Assembly: GCA_000499405.2 (NCBI GenBank)
Contig: HG738139.1
Coordinates: 11,556,616 to 11,620,615 of the forward strand
DNA: 64,000 bases
Origin: Onchocerca volvulus
Lineage: Eukaryota; Nematoda; Chromadorea; Rhabditida; Onchocercidae
Direction of reading: 5' to 3'
The notes beneath the pieces were generated by a model that was not told the origin of the DNA, searched no databases, and saw nothing but the letters and a program-made list of their open reading frames with translations. Shown one piece after another: positions 26,113-37,640 of the stretch (positions within the stretch are counted from its first letter, which is position 1; every line of letters begins with the position of its first letter). The position numbers were made by a program, and so were the translations under genes.

Positions 26113-27344
26113 TTTTTAGCAGTTTTGCTATTCACGAAATGTTGCTTATTTATAGAAAAAAGAAAAAGACAAAAATGAAGATATTAATATAGTTGTATGT
26201 AAGTATGGGCCTTTTTTCCTTAACGTGCTCAGAAATCATTCAAATCGGTTAAGAATTATGAGAGAAGGGAAGAGCTGCCAAAAGTTTCAAATTTTTTATG
26301 ACTAAGAAATATTGGCAAGAATATATTCATTAATTAATAAAACAACTATTTCTATCATCTAAAGCTACGGGTTATTTCGCTATTATGTGTGAAAAAATAA
26401 AGTACCTATCATATTGGAACATTTTTCTACTTCTGCGAAGAATTACTTTAGCAGGAAATTGATCAAAACTTCGAAATCGTAATATTGTTTTCTTTGATGT
26501 ATTCATTACTGCTCCGAATTTCGAGATACGTCACTTATAAATTGGATAATTCTTGAAAGTCGCTATGTATTAGCTTGTCTATTCCTCCGATAACATATAA
26601 TAAGATGTGATAATGACTCATAGAAGGTTGTGGGAATAAGGGTCATAATGAAAAGGAGCTCAGTTTCGTGATTTAGCAATTCATTTCTGAAATTCATGAA
26701 ATAAATGAATATCAGAACAGCAAATTAAATTTATCTGAAATTGACCAATTCAAAATTGCTGCTGAGAAACCTTCAGGAAATCACGTCAGATATACATTTA
26801 TAAAAAATTATAGAACGCAATGCACTGCATTTCTGTCTTAGATAAATTGTTCGTCGTCTGCAAAGGCTCGAATTTTAATGAATAATGTTCCTTTCATTGT
26901 TTTCATGTCATACAACATAGGGAAGTCTCACTGCTTACTGTTCATGTAATAGATTTGAGTATACACTGATAAATCATAACCAAATCAAGAAAAAACAGCA
27001 AACATCTGACAGTATTGTAATTTAAAATATTTTGAAACAAACGTGAATTACCAACATTTTGCAAAAGCACCACAATATACACAAAAATCACTACTCCTTC
27101 TCGAGGACATCATTAACCGCTAAAATTGCACATATAACAGCAGTAAAAAGATCTAAATAATGCACAGCAGAATCGCCAATAAAAATTTCTTATAATATAA
27201 GAAGCTTGAAAACAAAGATTTATAGAATTTTTCGTATGTTATACATGCATGTTACAATCTTATAAGATTAATTATGCGAAATGGATTCATTTTGTTTAGT
27301 GATAAATTAATTTATAGGAAAAATATATTACGTGTTGCATATAT
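26113..27344. other. Intergenic between convergent genes
   Basis: Holds the 3' ends of FRG1 (possible AATAAA at 26336-26341 and 26397-26402) and of the transporter gene. No additional gene or repeat seen. Confidence 0.5.
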
Positions 27345-30300
27345 TCATATCGTTAATGGACGCTCAACAGCATCTATTAATGGTGATGTATCGGAATCAT
27401 TGTCAATAATTAATTGTTCATCTGAAATAAAGTTGATGTGTGTAAGCATGAAATCAAAACATTATAATATATCAGAAAAAATCGATAGCAGAGACAGGGA
27501 ACAGATAACGGAAAATAAAATACGATTTAACATCTAGTTCAAAAACTTGCGACAGCGTAATCTATTGTAACGGATTTCAATATGACAAATTAAATGTATA
27601 CCATGCATTAATTTATCAGCATTTCGCCTATCCTGATCGATGTAAAAACTTGACATCAAATACAACAAAATACCAAAACAAAGTATAAAATTTGGCACAA
27701 ACAGTGAACGTTGGAGAGCAATAAAATGTGCAAGAGTAGATCGCTCTTGTCCTGCAAATTAAGAATAAATAACTGAGGAAGGTAATTCAAATGCTAATTA
27801 ATTGAGGAATAACTGATAAGAACAAAGAATAATCATTCGAAAACATGGGTAGGTAAGATCTATAAGAAATATATGTACAACTATTTATTTCATTGTACTG
27901 ATAACTTTATAAAGATAAGTAACTGAACCCACGTATACCAAAAATTAGTAATAGTACTAAATAAAGTACTGCAAAATCACCACGTAATGCATCCGATATT
28001 AATCCAATCAGATACGGGGAGAAAGCATCCCCAAAAAGATGTGAAATCAAAGTCTGAATTGCTGTTGCTATTGCTCGTCGCTGCACACCGATAACAGACT
28101 GAAACGAAATTTTTCCTAAAGTTTCGAGAAACGAATTTTTAAGTTTAACGTTTTTAGAACTTGAGCTTTATACAGAAAAAACTTATAAAATCTTAGAATA
28201 CACTATATTATTGAATAATACATTCTTTACTTACCATTAAAATATCTACGTTGACAGCCGAATTAACACAACAACCGGTAACAGCAAAAAATGTAAAAAT
28301 CTGAAAAATTGAAGAACACCAGAACATTTCATAATACTCAATTTTTAAACTGATAATAATTTTATATCTCATAAAAGAAGTTAAAGATATTACCCAACAT
28401 AAAATCATGGATTTTGATGACAAGATAAGACCAAAATACAGAAATGGCACCGCTAAGAGAGAACCCAAAGCGCAAACATGTAAATCGGCGTGGATGTTTT
28501 TCGAGATATTGCCAAATCCTGACCGCCAAATCTATAAACACGGAAGTCATTGTATTAATTTTAGATCTAATCTTAGTATAAATTGCCTGTAAACAAATCA
28601 AATAGTTCTCATTTCTTTTACCAGAAAATACCAAAATTAATTTATGACCTAAAACTCTAGTCTCAAATTAGAACAAGTGCAAAATTAATTCATGCAAAAA
28701 GGAACTTTTTCTACTGCAGTTATTTTTATTGATTGAATTCGAAATATCAATCATACTAGAACAATTATAAAATAAACTTTTTCATAAGAAAAAATTTTTG
28801 AAAATAGGACGGAGTTCTAATGATCTTACTTGAGATAACGTTGAACCACAGAAAACACCGAAAAATCCACCAAGACATGTAACGATTCCAAATACTAATC
28901 CCACTCTAGAAAAAAACAGATATGAAAAAAAATGCAGTAAAAATAACTCATAGGAAAAAAAATTATTATTATCTTATGATTAGTTTTCATTTTCTGGTGA
29001 CTTCAAAATAGTGGACCATTTTTTATGTCCTTAAACTTCGAAACGGAATAAAAAGCAGCAAAAATAACGAACTCAGCCTTGACTCCATCACTGATATAAC
29101 TGGTACCATGATGCACAGCCCATGCATACTGCAATAGCGCCGGCGACCACCACCCTAAGCATCCCAGCACAAATACTATCGACGTCAATCCAAGAGTTGT
29201 GATAATATAAGTCGGTCTTAAAAAAATTGAAAGTTCCCATTTTAGATTTCTATAATATTTTAAAAATATCAAAGAAGCAAGACACAACTTCCTAGCTGAA
29301 GCAATTGAAGTATGCTTTCAATTTAATTTCAACTTCTTCAGTATTTTCTAGTATATTTCATAAGTTATCATTTAGGCCAACAGAGAAATGCAAGTAAACA
29401 GGAAATAGGATAAGTTGCATTCTAACTGAACTAGGTCGTATCCATCATCTTCATTATATGAGAAAAAGTTGTAAAAAAGTGAGAAAAAATTAATAAAAAA
29501 AAAAAAAAAAAGAACGAACACAGTAAACAGATATTTGATGTCTTCAAGAAAGGAGGACGGCGTAGGATTAATGTGCTCCGCTTCGCCACGTACTGGTTCT
29601 TCAACAATAAAAAACAGTAACAAAAAGCATATAATTCCAAAAATGGGTGTCAAACGGACACCCCATTGCCAGGTTTTTGTCCACAGCGAAAAAGCTGAAC
29701 CAGTTGCGTATCCTAGTCCACTGAAATTACAGACAAGTTTCAAAACTTTCCATTAAACTGTGAAATTTTGAGAAAATACACAATTTATTTTTACATCATT
29801 AGTCATTAATGCGACGAATGCTAGGAAGTGCTTATTTGATACAGTAACATATGTTGATGAGGGGATAGCTGAACGCCGGACTTATTCTTGAACATATCAC
29901 CCGAAATAAGTTCGAATCATTCATGATTATTTAGCCACTATCAATGAATTCTCGGTGTTTCGAACCACCAATATTAGTTAACTAATAAAATCAGTGTCTA
30001 TATGGACTGTTTATAACCTTTGAGCTATATATTTATCCCATATTTCGATATGTTTAACTAAATTTCCACATCTCAGAAATTTCCGCCTTAATGCTGATAC
30101 AGATACGTGAATAAGCTAAAAAAAAAAAAAAAAAAAAAAAACAAACCTTCCAATTGGTATTGCAAAGTAAAAAACCATTAAAGCACTACTTCGTCGATTT
30201 CCTGTATACATATCGGCAATTATTGTTGGTGCAACAGTTACATAACTTGCTTCGCCAATACCCACAATACCTCGACATAACAAAAATAGATAGAAATGCT

Positions 30301-31718
30301 GAAAGGAAAATTCAGAAAAAATAAAAAAAATCAATGGAAATATCCGGGGTATCAGTAAATGAATGAATCAAAAGGACAAAAAATAAAAAGAAAAAATACA
30401 AATACGAACTGTGGGGCCACAAAGTGTTGATAATAAAACTGCTATCATCCAAACAATTAATCCAATCTCTATAATGAATTTCCGATTGTATCGATCACCA
30501 TAATAACCACAAATTGGAGCAAATATTATATAAAACACGATGAATACTGTCTGCAAATAGATATAATTCAATTTACTTTTCTTATTTGTAATGTAAAATT
30601 TTGGGGAGCCGGCTCCAGCTAATCTATATAAATAAAAATGTAAATGTTCGCTTGTTCAAAATCAAAAATCTCCGAAAGTTCTTAAACATGCGCCTATTGG
30701 AATGCAACGTTGTATTAAAATATCAAATTAATCGATAAAAGAACTTGAAACGTTGTATGGAAAGTAGCAACGAGCATTTACATTTCTATTTATTTAGATT
30801 TAAAAGCTCATATCTATAAAACATAAGTTAGCAAAACCCAAGGATTATATGGTTACTTAAGACGATGTGATTGCAATGGATATACAAATAAACTTCAGAT
30901 TTAAAGTTGTATTCATAGCACGAGAAAAGTTAACAGTGCAAACTACTGGAACAATAAATTCAATTTACCCAATGAAATAAAAGAAAAATTCCATCAGTTG
31001 TTGGAAGAAGCAAAAACTGAAATCAAGACTAGGTCAAAAAATTATCTCATTTTAAAAATATCTGAAAACTTCGCTCACAAATTTTCAACTGTTATTATGA
31101 CAAAGTAAATATATACCTGCAAAAGTCCAGCACTTGAATCACCAATATCAAAATATTTTTGTATTTGGGTAAGCACACTAGCAATTGTAACTCTTAAATA
31201 TTATTAATCATTAATTCAATATCACTTGAATATAACCAAAACTATTATTTAATTTTCGAAAAATTGGAAACCTGCAATACATAAAAACAATGCCATACAA
31301 TTTCAATCTTATGAAATTATTATTAATGCTAGTTCTATTCAGATTTCATCAATTTTCATAAACTTTTTGCATGTTCAGCGTGCCGACGTTTTGCTTACAG
31401 CTTAATTAATATATGGATAAAAATAAGTAACTAATTAAATATCTAGCATCATGAATTGAGAAAAGATCTATATAACCATATCTTATCACCTGCAGTTACA
31501 TTAGAAAACAAGTGGATTGAATATTCTGAAAGTTGTTGATATTATCGTGATCAAGTTCGAGTAAATTGTACGAGTTCGGTGATGAAATTCAACAAAATGC
31601 TGTACCTATCCATATAATTGAGTAAATTGATAAGAAGGAGTATACCAATCGTTGCACATTTTCTTTTCGCTGACCAAAAAGATGTTGCTAACAACTGGCT
31701 ACTTTCGCCACTCATCAT
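27345..31718 (-). CDS. Spinster-family (SPNS) MFS lysosomal lipid transporter
   Basis: Twelve minus-strand exons join in frame: 31606-31718, 31117-31192, 30410-30550, 30147-30298, 29520-29720, 29073-29216, 28830-28905, 28394-28531, 28235-28300, 27981-28098, 27602-27751 and 27345-27421, giving 483 residues. Family blocks: NLLNYMDR (TM1, Asp37), FGYLGDR-type [10 protein letters not shown] (78-87), [20 protein letters not shown] (Glu126), [15 protein letters not shown] and [20 protein letters not shown]. The paired TM1 Asp and TM4 Glu are the residues linked to proton coupling in bacterial Spns proteins. SPNS1 exports lysophospholipids from lysosomes and SPNS2 exports sphingosine-1-phosphate. 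Which applies here is not decidable. The N-terminus has ESSQLL (5-10) and the C-terminus DTSPLI (469-474), both fitting [DE]xxxL[LI]. Donor sites were chosen because read-through of exons 10 and 11 would cut off the last helix and tail. Confidence 0.93.
30605..30803. mobile_element. Small inverted-repeat element with Helitron-like end, in transporter intron 2
   Basis: The perfect palindrome GGAGCCGGCTCC (30605-30616) is followed by AGCTAA and then TCTATATAAATAAAAATG at 30623. The far side, near 30774-30802, carries an imperfect reverse complement of that sequence (GAGCATTTACATTTCTATTT), so about 180 bp lies between terminal inverted repeats. A hairpin followed by CTAA next to a TC start is what Helitron 3' and 5' ends look like. 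The inverted repeat suggests a fold-back derivative. The subterminal AAAATCTCCGAAAGTTCTTA recurs at 42238 (minus) and about 43660. Confidence 0.55.
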
Positions 31719-33344
31719 CGTTCATTCAACTTGACCAAAACTGCAAATTTTAATATTATTAATCTATTCGTAAATGGAATATATCTGAATATCATCGAAA
31801 GAAGAATAATACTGTTTATATTTTCACGTCTATCTATCAGAGAAATGAATGAAATTCAAAATATAATCAAACTATCCTTCCAAACACTACATAAGAGTTT
31901 GCTTTCAGAGTTTCTAAAAAAATAATTTATTATGAAGATCAATTAGTTATTTTCAAATACTGTATATGATGATAATCAAGCTGAAAATAATACTGCAATG
32001 ATCAAATTTCAAAGTTCTTTCACTTGGCCAAAAATAAAAAATTGTGAGGACAATAGCTTGCAGTATACTTACGCATAATGTAGAATATTTGGATAAGAGG
32101 AGAACTTTGCAAAGATTATTTAACAATAAAGTTAAAAACTGAGCGAAATCGAAAAAAAAAATCAAAACTAAATTGAATGCAAAATTACTATCACTACCAT
32201 CGCTTAGCTCCTTCGAATGTCTCATTATCAATAGTACCGATGATTCATTCTTCTTTTTTTCGGAGATTAAAACATCCAAAAAGTGAAACAATATGAGAAA
32301 TTGAAATTTCTCAGCTCATTTCATACCGGATTTGATAGATTTGTCGATAATTTTCACGCCATATCAAGCCGTGCGTAAAATCTTTCTCGTCGTTTCAAAT
32401 CCATAAAAGTCGAATTCAAAGATTTTCACGACATTAACGCCAAAAGATGTTCGTGTTATCAATCATCCTGTTATTACCTTTTATTAGTCATAAGTTAGGA
32501 AATCATTCGCTCATTGAATTACGAAAAATACCAATCTTTCTCTCGCATTATTTTCATTCACTGATACTCTTATAATCCGATATTACCCACATGTTCTCTG
32601 AATCTCTAGCACCATAGTCCTCATTCAAAACAGCACGTGATTTCCGGCTCATTTTCTCCGTCCTCCATTACATACTATCTCGCATATTCTAGCAATTTCT
32701 GCCACTCCCATATAAGCATATTATTTCGCCACGTCTAATCTTTAGCTCATATATCCTCGTCGATTTCTGGCCTCTCTTATTTTTCACATCAATCTTTGCC
32801 TCCCCCTCATATTCATGCTATTTTAGCCCTCGCAATTTACTGTTTCTAATTTAAATGTGCGAAAAGATCGTAGTTGGCTTTACTTACTGGATGATTATGA
32901 AAATTGAACTACCTGGAATTCCAAACAAGTTTCGGACTCATCAGGAAGTTGTGTTAGTGGGAGTCTGGTTTTCTGGATTTCTCATCGAAATTGAAGAGAC
33001 GAAATTTATACAAAATTTAAATGAACTCCCCATATGCAAAATTTAAATGAACTTCTGACTTCTGATCTTCTGAAAATGCAATTTAAAGAAATATAGAATA
33101 TTCCCGATAATTTATCATTCCCTTCTGAAACAATAAATTATTACGAACTCGATTTTCTTTTAGTTTTGTCACTTTCTGGATTTTTATTCTGCAATTTTTC
33201 TCCAAAAAATTCTCAAATATTATTACTACTGAACACGAAAAAAACGATGTGAGAAATTTCAAACCATAATTTAATAAAATTTTGCAATAAAAAAAATGTA
33301 TGAATTGAATTTGGAAAAAAGTTTAAGTAATATTAAGTTTTAGT

Positions 33345-33418
33345 ACAACTTTGCAATAACATAAAAAAACCAGTTTTGTAAAAAGAAACTGGATTTTTAT
33401 ATGTTATTATAAAGTTGG
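33345..33418. ncRNA. Pre-miRNA-like hairpin, or small fold-back repeat
   Basis: ACAACTTTGCAATAACATA and the following AAAAAACCAGTTT pair with AAACTGGATTTTTATATG and the following TTATTATAAAGTTGG. About 28 of 32 positions pair, with one bulge, one 2-nt mismatch and a 9-nt loop. The size (74 nt) and shape fit a miRNA precursor, but no known mature sequence is recognised and a solo MITE is equally possible. Confidence 0.25.
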
Positions 33419-36400
33419 ACATAGTTTTGCAAACAATTAATAGAAACAACTTTTTAAATGTGAAAATGAATTAAATTGGAAGGACAAACATGCTGAAATG
33501 AGAAGCTATTACATGATAAATGATGATAAAAATGAATTGATATGAATCGAGAGATAGTTATGATAATCATTGATGAATATTTTTATTTTTAATCTTTTTT
33601 TTTTTAATAATTAGATTTTTCTAAAAAAGAGCAACTAACTTTTTTTTTTTTTGAAAAAAGCGAATATTAATATATAATCATTGACTATTTTGCACTAATT
33701 GAAAATAAAGTTTTGCTTTTTGAAGTATTTCAGTACTACAAAATTTAATTTAAAATGAACAATCAGCATTTGTAACTTTTGTTTCTCAGTCATAATTGTT
33801 ATCTAATATTAATTTTTATCAATGCTGAAAAAAAAATTATTTAAATAGTTTTAAAATTTTCAGTTTTATTTACAAATTTCTATGCCTATCATAAATGGTT
33901 TGAAATGAAGAAATTGCAAGTTCACATCAATTTTTCCATCGTATTCTTCAAGTTATTCCTTTCAACGAAATCAAACTATTTCTTCCGTTTTCCGAAATTA
34001 ATATTATTTTCATTACTATTCCATAATATCTACCTTTTATAAGTATTAGAAAATAAACTAACTAATTTTTAATCTGCATCAATATTTATTGCTTTTTTCA
34101 CACTTATTTTGTTAAAAAATTTTTCCATTTTTAGTATTTTATTTAATTAAATTTGTTTAAGTTGTGCTTAAAATATTACGAAATGTATTTATCTTATTAT
34201 ATTTTTAGAATAATAATAAAAATCATAAAAGATGAATCACAACAATCGATAAATTTTGCTAATAATAATATCAGCTGTAACAATTAATAAATTATATGTA
34301 ATACAACAAAAACTAATTAAACAAATCATTCAATTCTAAATCGCACATTAATTAGAATATCAAATAATCATAGCAGTAATTGAATATTTAATTTACTGTT
34401 TCCATTTGGAGAAAGTAATTAATTGCTAAAAATAAACATAATTATAATGAAAATGATAAGAATTAAGATCGTGATTATTTCGAATTACAAAAACGAATAG
34501 CATTTGTTGTATGGTAAAAAAAAAAGAGGTCACTGAGACAATTTTCAAAATTGAAATTCGTGCATTTGAAAAAATTGGCTGAAAATGTGAACTTGCTAAT
34601 CTGAAAGGAAAACGATCACATATTGCACACATTGATATGCCAAGAACAGGTTTTCTTCTTTTGAAAAAGACAAATTAAATTTCCATTCCAATTCCGCTGC
34701 CATACCATCGTCTTCCTGTGTAGAATGTTTTGACGATATTACATTTTCTTCAATTCAAATTCACTTGAATATCGATTTCATCTAACATCATATCCGGAAT
34801 AATTTAAAGTCAAAACAATTTATTTTTGGAAAAAATATTTATTGTACGATGAAAAAATATATTTTATTTATGGGAAGAAAATTTCAAAGAGCTACAATCT
34901 ATTCTCAGAAATTTGTTATCACATTTGTTTTGTTTTCTAATAAATTGAAATTTAATTGGTAAATCTTTTCGAACTTAACTAAAAACTTTTTCGGATAATG
35001 TATAGCTAAAATTGGTTCCGAAATTATTCTTAAATTATTATCTTAATAATTTTTCGTATTATTTCGATTCCAATTCTAATTTTGTTCTAGCAAATTCTGA
35101 TCATTTTATCAGCAATTTAATCTATTCCGAATTCATGTATTACTTGTTCAATATCTTCATTATTTTATTTAAATTACTCTAACAGTAACAAACAGTTGAA
35201 TAATTTTTAAGATGCTGAGTAAAATTTAAAATGCTAAACTAAATTTAGAACAAAAATTATTCGTAAATTTATCTCTCAGAGGAAATGTTATAAATTTCTT
35301 CAAAATTTCATTGATTTCCTCAATTCTTTTTGTCAAACCAATTCTTAGATACACAAGACAGGAAAATTGCCATTTTTTTTTTTCATTCGTTTCACATTCT
35401 CACTGTTCAATTTTTAAATCCCCTATGGATTATTCGATTATAATATTTTCAGAAATTTTCGAAATAAAAGGAAGAGAAAAAAATGCAGAAAAAAGTTATC
35501 AATTGAATGACTTCATTTGATGTTAATAAACAAATTGAAAAAAACCTCTTTTTTTTAAATTCTTTTTATTTCTAAAATTTATTTTTTTTATTTTACTAAA
35601 AACTTATTATAATCGAATAATCCATCGTGTATTTTATAACGAATGAAAAAAAACTGGCAATTTTCTCGTCTTGTACATTTAAAAATTTTGGACAACAATA
35701 TTAAAAAAAAAAAATTTTTTTTTTAAAGATTATTGTAATTGTTTCTGAATATTCATCATTGTTAGATACTTTTTTATTTTTGTTTTTTGTCAAATGGTGA
35801 GATGATCCGTGAATTCAATTGAAGACTTTTTTCATAAGACAGTGATAAGAAAAATGGTGATAATTTGCGGGTTGTATGATAAGAAGAAATTATGTGAACG
35901 GTTGTTGATGACTGTAGAGGAAATGTGTTATTATCAGAATCTTTATATGGAGTGGGAATAAAGAATAGGTAAGAGAAAAATGATAAATAACAGGTAATTA
36001 AGGTCATGAAATGTGCCGGTATGAGATGATGAAAAGAAAATTAAAAGTGAAGTACTAAAATACCGAAATAATCAATAAATAATCGATTTTTCTTCTGTAC
36101 GAATCTAGCACAATCATTCCTTTTCATCATTGCCATCTGTATGATACAGTTTCATTATTCCAATTAAAATAAAGTAATAAATTATAGATAAAATATACAA
36201 GTATGGGATAATAAAAAAAAGAGGATAGAAATGAAAAGTATGTTAAGATTAAAAAAACAAATTCTACAAATTGATTTTTATTTTATTTTTTCTCATTTCA
36301 ACTTTTTTTTTCTCATCAATCATTCGAAATAAGAAATTCATGTATCGGAGTGATATATGAAAAATAATACTCCTTATTCAATCATCCTGATCATTCTTAA

Positions 36401-36421
36401 TAGTTTCATTCGCTATTTGTG

Positions 36422-36432
36422 TATTATTATTA

Positions 36433-36500
<68 letters not shown>
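36422..36500. repeat. ATT/TTA microsatellite
   Basis: (ATT)n over about 79 bp, nearly perfect. A second TCATTA-type repeat lies near 36645-36690. The Asp/Asn-rich ORF on the other strand is a product of these repeats. Confidence 0.95.
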
Positions 36501-37640
36501 CATCGCTATTATTATTACTAAAAAAAACTTATTTTTATTACTATTGATTTTTATTATTCATCTCTCAATTAATGCTATCAACATTACGAACCATCACTGT
36601 TTTTGTTATTATTATTATTGTAATTATTCCTGAGTATTCATCATTGTCGTCATTATCATTATCATTATCATCATCATCATTATCATTACCGACATTGTTG
36701 TTCTCTGCACTTTTGCAGTTGTTCATTAATATTATCATTATTATAATAATCAATAATGATTACATTTGTAGCAACCATAAATCTGGCATATAAAAAAAAA
36801 AAAAAACTTTCCTAAAAAATAATGGAACACTTTTTATTATCAATTTTTGTCGTTTTTCTTATCGTAAAATCAATTTCCTTCTTCTTCTTTTTATTTTTCC
36901 TTGAAATTTCAATTAATTAATTTAACAATGCACTATTTTCTTCTTTTATTTGATCTAATTTCATTTGAACATTGTCCTTGTAACATTCATTAACATTCTT
37001 TACATGATCGTTATCATTATCAATATTATTAGTGTCATCCTTGTTGTTATTAGTATTCCTTCGATTTTTTGATCCTTTTCTTTTCAAAATATTTAAAAAT
37101 TTTTGTTACACATTTAAATATATTTATACAATGCATCAAGCAATCTTCAATCAAATAAGCCAAATTCTTGAATATTGATCAGAATCGATTGTTTAAACAA
37201 AATGGTTCGATTTTGATTGATATTTTTAAAAAAAATTCCATTTTTCTGATGAATCAACACCGACATTTAGAGCATACCTGCCATTTTATCGGAAGATGAT
37301 GGTATGATGTATCGTGTCCCAAATGATTCAATCATCCGAGAAAACGGAAAAAAGATTATTTATTTATTGAAATTTTTTTGAAAATTATAATTGCGAAAAT
37401 TTTTCACATCTTTTATTGAAAAAAAAAAAATCAAAATAAATGCGAAAATTTGCATATTTCTTCAATTATTTCCTTTTTCTTTTCACTCTTTTCCTTTATT
37501 TTTTTTTATTTTCTATTTTTTTGCCAAAATATTTTTATTGATTAAACTATTTACGCGATATTATTTTTTGCACATATTTAAAAAATAGTTTAATGAGAAA
37601 TCTTTTTTCATATTAAGCTTACCGGTATGGTTGAAATTTG

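Larger units (their letters stand above)
31719..37640. other. Intergenic between divergent transporter and Cosmc-like genes
   Basis: About 5.9 kb without a supported gene. It includes a less AT-rich, pyrimidine-leaning block at about 32340-32850 with no recognisable product, a miRNA-like hairpin (33345-33418) and microsatellites (36422-36680). It must contain both promoters, but none is recognised. Confidence 0.5.

Noticed and set aside
27274..27537. 87-codon + strand ORF
   Set aside because: It overlaps the transporter's last exon on the other strand. Only the minus strand has splice sites and a family match.
27907..27980. Read-through of transporter exon 10 to a stop at 27907
   Set aside because: Splicing at 27980 to the exon at 27751 restores the last helix and the DQDRR block of the family. 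Read-through would end the protein early.
29870..29920. Possible tRNA remnant (AAGTTCGAATCA)
   Set aside because: A B-box-like string is present but no cloverleaf, acceptor stem or A-box could be drawn.
31953..32291. 112-codon minus ORF, long for this window
   Set aside because: Phe/Leu/Ile/Ser-rich, no domain and no good splice context. Looks like open AT-rich noise.
32855..33046. 63-codon + ORF in the less AT-rich block
   Set aside because: Contains a short internal duplication (AAAATTTAAATGAACT twice) and no recognised motif.
36565..36793. Asp/Asn-rich and Ser/Leu-rich ORFs near 36.6 kb
   Set aside because: Products of TCATTA/ATT microsatellites on both strands.
37627..37640. Upstream ATG (37627) or TTG (37638) as Cosmc-like start
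   Set aside because: The ATG at 37627 hits a stop after four codons. TTG is not a normal nuclear start. ATG at 37641 opens the full frame.
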